A stretch of DNA of 64,000 bases from Vanilla planifolia (taxonomy: Eukaryota; Streptophyta; Magnoliopsida; Asparagales; Orchidaceae), in contig CM043878.1 of assembly GCA_023846275.1 (NCBI GenBank), forward strand, positions 9,803,501-9,867,500, written 5' to 3'. The notes below the pieces were generated by a model that searched no databases, was not told the DNA's origin, and saw only the letters and a program-made list of their open reading frames with translations. Position numbers and translations under genes: made by a program. Shown one piece after another: positions 38,301-64,000 of this stretch; the stretch's first letter is position 1, and the number at the start of each line of letters is the position of its first letter.

Positions 38301-40663
38301 AAGTCAGAAACATAGTCCAATATTTAGAAAAAATTATCCAGTGCTTCCAAATTAGATAAGGACATTTTGTAAACCAATAAATTCAGCTCGCATCCTTAAA
38401 AAAAATGAATGCTGAAGCTGCTAATAAATCAATTCAGCAAGCTTGTGCAAAGTTACTCAATTGAACAGACTCGTGTTAAAATTGTATGCTCCTTCTACAA
38501 CTAAAGAAACCCCAATAAGTATTGAACCTGTAGCACCTTGACCTCCTCAATAGCAAAAGGTCCTAAGATCATGAATCCTTCATTACTTTCTATTTTATCA
38601 GTGGTCATTGTTCCCATGTTGAAAATTCATAAAAATAGACAGCAACAAATATTTCTAATTGTTAAGTTCATAAGAAGTTACATAAAAAGGGAAGGGGGGG
38701 GGTGGGGGGAGGGTTTCACTCTATTTAAAACTTAATCACATAGTACCTTCATAATAGAGCTTAAAAGGGAAAGGTTAGAATGCTAATGCATCGCCTAAGA
38801 CTCTCAAGCTTATCAGAACCAAAAGTACACAACCACTTGCAAAGTCATTGAAAGGGGAAGCAACAATCACAAAGAAATTTCATTAATATTTATAGAACAT
38901 GAGAATGCCAGCATGAACCAAGGACATGGCATCCTTGAACTAACATAAGACGAGAATATCTCATAACACACATAGATTTGATTTGTCAAACAAAATAAAC
39001 CATGGAAGTGCTATGCTGAGCCAATGGTCAAAGCCAAAATATACATAATCATGAGTTCTGCAAGAGTTGAATATCCCTAATGTTACAAATTTCGACCCAG
39101 TTATCAGGTTGTAAAAATTTTCTTTTCCAGCTTATTTAGTGCTGATGATAGTACAAGCAAAAAATTGCCAAAAATCCAAGTAAAGCTCATTTAAGTATGT
39201 CCAAAACAATCATAAAGAAGAATATAAAATGAAACAATTGTAATTATCAACTAAAAGAGTGAAGCAGCATATGCATAACAAATATTGCCTTTTATGAATT
39301 AAAATTGAGGACAAAAAGCAAATGAAAAGAGGACAGTGACTAGATATCACCAAAATGAACTGTGCAACTAAAGCCTTTAACAGAATCATATTTTCACTGC
39401 CTCTGCTAGTGTCTTTCGGTCTCATTTTATCAAACTGGGGCGCAATTGGAGATAAATTGCACTTCAGAATTTGAGTTCCTACATAATACAGTATGGGTAA
39501 TGCTTCTATAGAATATTTTCACACAAGTGCTTTGATCTTTGAGTAAATGTATAAGATTCATCTGCTTTCACATGTAAATTTTAAAAAAACGAATGAATTT
39601 TACAAACTGTCACCATGCTGTTCCAACATGAAACCATAAAGATCAATACTAAAACCATCTTAGATGTTTGCTTGCAATCAAATAATAAATTCTCCAATGT
39701 ATTCCCATGCCTTGAAGCAGAGAAAAAAAACACAAACCATTTTTAACAAAATTTCCTGCCCTTGCCTGCGTAGATAATGTTAAGCTTTAGAAAATTCTCA
39801 AAAATCGTTAAATTATTTCTTGCCGTGAAAGAAATACGAATTTTTATTGAAATCACACAAGTATTTAAGATGACGAAAGATATTACAAGCCAAATTCCTG
39901 TAGATCACAACACAGCAAAAAACCTCCATTAGAAAATAAAGTTTCACTTAAAATCTTGTGCTTTCTTCATTGTTATCAACTTGAGCAACTTCTAAGAACG
40001 TAATTATAAGGGCACGGCTTAATTGTGCTTCCATTCTAACCTACTGTTTGCTTGATTCTATGACAAAGCATGACAGGAAAAGCAATGAAGTTGCATTCTA
40101 TCAGCTACCATCATAAAGACCCGCCGCACCTGTGAACTGTGTACCTCTGACTTGAATTTTGACAGGTTGGCATCCTGAATCATCTCACTCTGCAACCAAA
40201 CATCACCTACCACAATCATCAATTCTCCGTCACGTAGAAACTACAACAAAAAACAAACAAACAATAAAAGAAAATCGCACACCATCTTCAACTGTTGTTT
40301 GGACACAAATGATTGCATCACGTTCTGAAGGCTGTCATTGAGAACTTCGGTGATGACCGACGTTATCGCCTCCGCTTGCTTGGAGGGCACGCCCTGCCCC
40401 TCCAACCTCCTCACCTGACAACCAAATCAATTCCCTTCTTCTTAGCATTTCAACAAACACTCGAAAAGCATTTCCATAAAGAAAGAAGAAAAACCGACAA
40501 CTCAACCCACCAACCCGAGCGTATCCACTAGGAAAGCGCGCCTCCCATTCGCATTCGAGTTGACCATCTCGGAGAACTCCCGGACTTGATTACTCAAAGA
40601 TGCCACAGCCGTCCAACATCTCCGACATGAAACAGCCGCCACCGCCACCGCCGCCGCAGCCAT
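26375..40663 (-). CDS. Mitochondrial coiled-coil DUF1640 protein (FMP32/CCDC90 type)
   Basis: Seven exons on the minus strand: 40663-40511, 40414-40283, 40189-40130, 29118-29042, 28967-28911, 26643-26577, 26494-26375. All introns are GT-AG and the frame closes to 221 aa. The first roughly 41 residues are Ala/Arg-rich with few acids, fitting a mitochondrial presequence. [20 protein letters not shown] opens the DUF1640 domain. Long helical coiled-coil sequence follows through [20 protein letters not shown] and [20 protein letters not shown], ending in one membrane segment at about 201-221 ([20 protein letters not shown]). The family includes yeast Fmp32 (linked to cytochrome oxidase assembly) and animal CCDC90/MCUR1; function in plants is inferred as inner-membrane. 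An in-frame ATG at 40717 would add 18 residues; the start at 40663 matches the usual Ala-rich beginning. The third intron (29119-40129) is 11 kb and full of repeats. The gene is divergent from the PHAF1-like gene. Confidence 0.93.
28345..28357 (+). other. Primer-binding-site-like word
   Basis: TGGATATCAGAGC resembles the LTR-retrotransposon primer-binding site complementary to initiator tRNA-Met (TGGTATCAGAGC) with one extra base. It lies in intron 5 of the DUF1640 gene. It cannot belong to the copia element in intron 3, because exons 4 and 5 lie between. No LTR ending in CA was confirmed immediately before it, so it may be chance or a lone 5' remnant. Confidence 0.25.
30100..33890 (+). mobile_element. 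Dead Ty1/copia retrotransposon (internal region)
   Basis: A stop- and frameshift-ridden relic on the strand opposite to its host gene, with domains in copia order. Gag remnants include GKLGHLDGT near 30180. A CCHC zinc knuckle (C-x2-C-x4-H-x4-C) sits at 30799-30840. The protease motif appears as [14 protein letters not shown] with the active DSGA changed to DNGA (30964-30975). A gag-pre-integrase piece (FVVKDLYRG) is near 31210. Integrase traces ([16 protein letters not shown]) run from about 31480 to 31880. The reverse transcriptase includes [11 protein letters not shown] and [17 protein letters not shown] near 32710-32815, then [10 protein letters not shown], and YVDN in place of the catalytic YVDD at 32975-32986. 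RNase H and a tail with KFISTKNxLADIFNK end near 33800. PR-INT-RT-RH order separates it from gypsy elements and pararetroviruses. LTRs were not resolved. It cannot code for active protein. Confidence 0.88.
34088..35720. repeat. Four related units of about 440 bp, in tandem
   Basis: Each unit carries the same ordered blocks: AATxAATTAAATA at the start, AxxTAGTTTGxCCTATC, ACxAxGTGGTC, a TTTTGCxCTxATTTTxAACxTTGG block, TGAxxAATCAACTATGGAxTTTT, then TTTCCACCTTGATGTGTTCATC. The TGAxxAATCAACTA marker falls at 34368, 34811, 35103 and 35537, so spacing is 443, 292 and 434; the third unit is internally deleted. Units 2 and 4 carry a hairpin. A further, more diverged copy occurs near 36600-37020. All lie in the 11-kb intron of the DUF1640 gene, next to the copia relic. 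No coding potential was seen. Confidence 0.8.
34524..34561. repeat. Perfect 15-bp hairpin inside a repeat unit
   Basis: Arms 34524-34538 and 34547-34561 are exact reverse complements around an 8-base loop (TGTTAAAG). The fourth unit carries the same hairpin with the identical loop at 35286-35323, with one arm mismatch. The first unit keeps only the right arm and the third has lost it. Confidence 0.9.
35704..37800. repeat. Diverged duplication extending the repeat array
   Basis: Sequence from about 35720 to 36400 is repeated in diverged form from about 37085 to 37790. Matching landmarks appear in the same order: CATAGCAAAAGxCAxTACxTTATCCC, then TTxGCTTxGGTTxATT with ACTxCCCATCTT, then CTTTGATCCC, then an AACCTCTTCC-like block, then CCCATTACxCTTTCAAA, then AGATTTTCAxTTT. 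The second copy is preceded by a fifth diverged roughly 440-bp unit (about 36600-37020), so the whole module of unit plus flank was duplicated. No protein could be read from it. Confidence 0.65.
38689..38713 (+). other. G-quadruplex-forming motif
   Basis: Four G runs of 3, 9, 6 and 3 bases are separated by AA, T and A, meeting the usual sequence rule for a four-stranded G structure with very short loops. It lies in intron 3 of the DUF1640 gene. The gene is transcribed from the minus strand, so the G-rich plus strand is the template strand. Confidence 0.8.
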
Positions 40664-40966
40664 GAAAGTGAGATCAAAAGCAGAAACGAAGAGAATATGC
40701 AAACGCTTCCCTTCCAACCCCCCAAATCAGCGAGCTGTTAATGAAGCATTTCTTCTGAGGGAAGGAATCAAAACTCCTCGCAAGCTGTTTTGTTCGTGCG
40801 CGCCTCCAGGGTTTGTCCTTGGAGCAAGAAGAGAGAACCGAAACAGTTGCAAGAAGACGAGCAGTCTCTCTGCTTGGACGCCACTTTGAACTCTAAACTA
40901 GATTTTTCATATTTATGAAAATGTCTATATAAATCGATAATGAGTAATAATTTTAATAAATCATGG

Positions 40967-41001
<35 letters not shown>

Positions 41002-44000
41002 ACAACCTTTAAAATGTTGATAAAAGCATCTTTTTAAAAATGCATTTCTTAAGACATTATTGTCAAAAATCCTATATTGAACTATCTTTGAAGAATTATT
41101 TCAAATAAATAAATAAATAAATGTAACAAAAACACACATGTGTAATTTTTACAATTAAAAAATGTCAATTTAAAACTATTTTTTAACAAATGGCTTCTTA
41201 GAAAAATAAATAAATATAACAAAAAAGGTGCATATTAATTAACTCATTTAACGTAGTTTTAATATGTAAAATATAATAATAATAAATCCCTAAATACTTC
41301 TAATTAATTATATATGACATAACCTTACTAGTACATAGGGCTTCTTTCACATAATTGCATTGGCTTGCACCATCCAATAAGGGAATGAGCTTCATCTAGA
41401 ACTTAACATTTTAAAATATAAAGCTAATGTTAAGAAATTCATTTCTCTTTATCATAGAAATCAAATAATGTTTAGTTCTTTATCATAAAAATTTATTTTA
41501 TTTAAAAAATAATAATTATAAATTAAGAAATATATATTTTTAATAACTTTTTTCAAATAAATTTAATTTATTAATCATTTTAATATCTAATAACAACTGA
41601 ATCAAAACATCTCTAAAACATAAGATAAATAACAAATGAAATTCATAAAATTTATAAATAAGATTTTGGTCGTCTATTTAATTATAAAGATATATATGAC
41701 AGTTGATGAACATATAATTCTAATAGTTAAAATGTAAGAACACATATTTATGGACTATGAGATTATACATATTCATCAATAAATATTAAATAATATATTT
41801 TTTCCATAATATACAACTATATACCTAATTATTCTTAATAAATAAAAGAATAATAATGCTTTGATAGATGCATTTAATCAAATACTTAATGATAATGATG
41901 AATTTTAGAGAAAGCATAAGTCATAAACCTTTACATTGTGAACACTTTTTTTTCTAATTACAAAAAAGCACATAAAGTCATATTTGTAATGCAAATGAAT
42001 ACTAACGATGTTTGTAGAATAGATAAGAAAAATAAATTAAATAAGATTGTTTTATACTATTTCATAAAATATGAAAACCATTTTTCACATTTCATACTTA
42101 TCATATAACAAAAATATGAATTGTGAATACATAAACTAGAGTCTATGTATTAAAAATTACAACCAATTATTAGGTTTATTATCAATTTTAGAAAATCCCC
42201 TGAGCTTTAAGCTAATACTATTTTTTCCAAATGAACATCCTAAAGTTTTTTATCACTCTAGGATCGATCTATGTTATCATGACTTTGATTCTCTTAAAAT
42301 AATTTACTAACATTTAGTAATTTGATTTTACACATAGTTACGTGTGATTTAACATATTTATTCTCAAATTGTTTCACAACACACTTCAAAAAGGAAGATG
42401 AAATAATATCTAATTTGAACATCCATGAGATTAACATGAAGTATATTTTTATTGAATCTTTATTGTCACATAGGATTGTATGTCTTTAAGTCATCTATAT
42501 CCTAATGCCAATAGTCATGCAAGAATAGATAGAATGATAGGATTTGACAAAACAATTATATTACAACATTTGCGAAATTAGCACCAAAATATTTAAGATA
42601 ATATCATCAATAAAAAATATAAATACGAGGATTATAAAATAAAATAAATTAACTAAAAACTTTCTAAATCATAAGCCAAGATAGTCTTGTGTCAAATTGT
42701 CTTGAGCAGTTATCAAATAGTACTAGACAATCTATGCCAACTTTCTAAGCAACTTGGAGATATTAACATCTTGTTCACTCTAAATAATAAATATACACAT
42801 TATTTTACAAAGATTTAATACAATAAATAGATCACAAAGTATCACAAAAGATGTATATAACATATAATACTAACTAATATAGAAAAAAAAAGCATTAAAT
42901 AAAAATACAAAACATCTAAACATATAGATCTTGTTTTTTTCAAAGGCCCAACTCTAAGAAATAATTGTATTATATATATCCTTTGATTATTCTATTAGAT
43001 AAGATATTGATATAGTTATATAGTTATAAAATATTTATCTTAGTTGAGATAATAGATTCGTTTGATATTATATAGATAATGAAAAAAAAAAAAAGATTTA
43101 ATTATAAATTAAAAATGTCATATGACCAAAGAAAAAGAAATAAAAAAAAAGAAATTGATAGTTTCTAATTTTTTATAAATAAATACATGTTAGTCATGAT
43201 TAAAACATATGTTTATTTATAAATATTTACATCACTTATGTTTATGGATCATAATATTTAACATAATCTCAACTTTGTACTCGTTTTTTCATAGCTTTGA
43301 TTGTCGACATTTTTATAATATTAGCTTAACAGTTTGGGATAATAATGATGTAATTCATGAGATCCTAACAAAAGTAACAAAGAATATTGACAACTTTATA
43401 TTATATTTTATCTTTTATTTTCATAGATATAATACATTTGGATTAAAATTAATCAATCAATTAAAATTATATCATATCTATTCAATTATATTTTATTACA
43501 AATGTTTTAGCCCTTGCAAAATTAGATTATTTTTTTAATTTTATTTAGTTTTTGATAGAAAATCAATTATATTATTTAGATAAAAATGAGGTTAATTTGA
43601 TTTATTTTAACTAAATAATGTTCACCTTAATAAAAAAATTTTAAATACAGAGAGTGTGAACAATATTTGTTCCGAATAAAAGAAAACAAATTTAGTGAAA
43701 TTATGCTTTTTTTTTTAAATAAAGTATTTTCTTTAAAGCATAAATTAATAAACTTTAAATATTTCAACCGTTTAAAAAATCGTACGGGACGACAGTACAT
43801 TCGAGAAAGCGTGGTCGACCATGGCTTCGGCTTTCGTTCTCCTGATTCCCTCCTGACTTGTTGAAGAGGGTTAGCTTCGGCTTCACACGGAAGTCCGAAA
43901 CGCAGGCGTAGAATTCGGCCGAAGGAGGGAGACGAAGCGTCTTCGGAGCGGAAGAGAGCCATAGCGAGGGAAGACGAGGAAGAGAGGGATAGAAGAAAGT

Positions 44001-44007
44001 ATTCGGG
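40664..44007. other. Divergent promoter region between the DUF1640 and PHAF1-like genes
   Basis: The two genes start head to head. About 230 bases next to 40663 and about 230 bases before 44008 are clearly richer in G and C and should be the 5' UTRs and core promoters. Between them lie about 2.8 kb of AT-rich DNA with A/T runs and no recognisable gene. An in-frame TAG at 43990 precedes the ATG at 44008 and supports that start. Confidence 0.6.
40971..40998. repeat. (TA)n microsatellite
   Basis: A pure TA dinucleotide run of about 28 bases, some 310 bases upstream of the DUF1640 start codon. Confidence 0.95.
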
Positions 44008-62479
<18,472 letters not shown>

Positions 62480-64000
62480 GTATGTTATTTTCTGTTTTTC
62501 TTTATTAAATTAAACTTAAGCTTTAATTTTCTTTATTTGCCTGTGCTGTTATATAATCTGTGTTTTCCATGTTTGTTATTCTCAATGAGAGCCGAATGAA
62601 CAATTTAGTTTTTTTTAAAGAGCATGTAATTGAGCTAATGTTGACGAAATCATTGCTTTTTGTATTTTTGAATAAGGAATTTTATTTTGTTTTTCTTGCT
62701 TTTCTTGCATCTCCATCGGAATGTTTATGTGAACTTTATCTTCGTGATGACATACTCGAACCTTCAAATCTCACCTCCTCTTTCCTCCATTTTTCATTAT
62801 TTAGACAATTTCACCTTACATTGTGCTTATAGATTCATGATATTCTGTTTCATTATCCTGTTTTAATAATTCATGAAGAAAAAGATGATATTCTAACCTT
62901 GCATTTATGCCATCTTTCTTCAAACTTAACCTGTAACATACTTCTCTAGTTACATAACAAGTGCGTTTCGATGCTACAAAGTTCCTGCAAGTATTATTAT
63001 CCAAAGAAACTTTTTTTATGGCTTCACCTTTGGCCTTTGATTTACATGACAATTTTGTTTAGCTATGTTCACTTGTTATGTAAACTTAAGACTTGTTTGA
63101 TTGAAAAGGATAACCTTAACATCTTTCATCAGGCTTGAACTATTTGATTTGCCTTAGAATCAAAGGGCATCTTGACACTACAAAGCTCCTACATTTTCAG
63201 GGTTTGAAGAATGGTAAGATCCTAAGTATCTATTATGCACGTGTGGCTCTATCCTTGATAGTCATGTGATGGTTGCTAACTTTACCCTTAGATTAGGGTT
63301 CCCGTTTGGTTAAACTCACAAAAATGTCCATGATTCTTTTTGTAGGAAGCTTGGGTCAATGTTAGACAATTTGCTGATGGCAACATTGTAAATGTTGAAT
63401 GTTGTATATGCTAACTCCTCTCAATTGCCTTATAGCCTGTCTTCTCCAAAGGCTATTTCTGCTGTAAGTAATGATAAGACTAAACAAACCAAATCCTTTC
63501 CCGTAAACATACTTTTATGTTTCCTGTATGTAGACAAACTTAGTTATATTTGCAAAGATGATATTCAACAATGCTTAGGATGGTTGATAGATCAGTGTGT
63601 TCTTCTTAAGTACTTGTGTTGGCCCTTCCAAAATGTTGATCCATTATGTTTTGTTTTTGTACTCTAAGCTCGATCCAGATTAAATTATATCATAATATAG
63701 TCATAAATGTTCAAATCAATGTATTATTGTTCTCACCACTTAATTCATGACACTTCTCAATCTTCAAGTTAATTTAAAGACCTTAATGGTTCTTATGGGC
63801 AAGTTTCATCAAGTTCACTTGATTCCCTTATCATTCACTTTGAGTAGTTTGGGTTCAACTCGAAACAAGAAATTCGATTTTGGTGGATTCTAAATCAATT
63901 CAAAATCAAGTTTGGTCCACAATCTTAGGGTTCAAAATGAAATGTTAACCTAGATGAGCATTAAAATACCCAAAACTATTAAGCTAGCTACTAAAATCAA
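62480..64000. other. 3' flank of the PHAF1-like gene
   Basis: Presumed 3' UTR followed by AT-rich sequence with two short open frames (90 and 91 codons) lacking recognisable motifs. No further gene could be supported up to the window end. Confidence 0.5.

Overview
The window is nuclear DNA from a flowering plant. It is AT-rich, carries genes split by many introns, and holds decayed LTR retrotransposons. The proteins belong to plant-specific or plant-typical families: a DUF248 putative methyltransferase and a double B-box factor. Nothing seen fixes the family of the plant. I rebuilt four intron-containing protein-coding genes exon by exon. In every case the reading frame closes across all junctions. 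The gene-sized open frames are confined to these exons; most other open frames are chance or antisense shadows.

Layout. 1-7.2 kb is AT-rich and gene-free, with a dead Ty3/gypsy reverse-transcriptase fragment. At 7394-13244 (+) lies an 8-exon gene for a Golgi-type putative methyltransferase (PMT/DUF248, PMT24-27 type, 850 aa). It converges on a minus-strand B-box zinc-finger gene at 15455-16473 (BBX20/21/22 type, 315 aa if two exons). 16.5-26.4 kb is a roughly 10-kb AT-rich gap with a degenerate tandem repeat and one exon-like orphan segment. At 26375-40663 (-) lies a 7-exon gene for a mitochondrial DUF1640 coiled-coil protein (FMP32/CCDC90 type, 221 aa). Its 11-kb third intron contains a dead Ty1/copia element in the opposite orientation and an array of related units of roughly 440 bp. 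A gap of about 3.3 kb separates this gene from a divergent 14-exon gene at 44008-62479 (+) encoding a UPF0183/PHAF1 (C16orf70-like) protein of 424 aa. That gene has long introns with several local tandem duplications, and one intron has a GC-AG boundary.

The four genes do not form a pathway: Golgi cell-wall or glycan methylation, light-signalling transcription, mitochondrial inner membrane, and autophagy-related membrane binding. What links three of them is probably ancestral order. From memory, Arabidopsis chromosome 3 has PMT27 (At3g51070), a DUF1640 gene (At3g51090) and the UPF0183 gene (At3g51130) close together, so the block looks like old conserved microsynteny expanded by repeats.

I found no convincing undescribed biological system. 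The best leads are a 93-nt in-frame candidate intron or exitron in the B-box gene, the GC-AG intron, the synteny block, the hairpin-bearing repeat array, and an orphan exon-like segment near 23.6 kb. All functional statements are by family recognition from the translated sequence; no database search was run.
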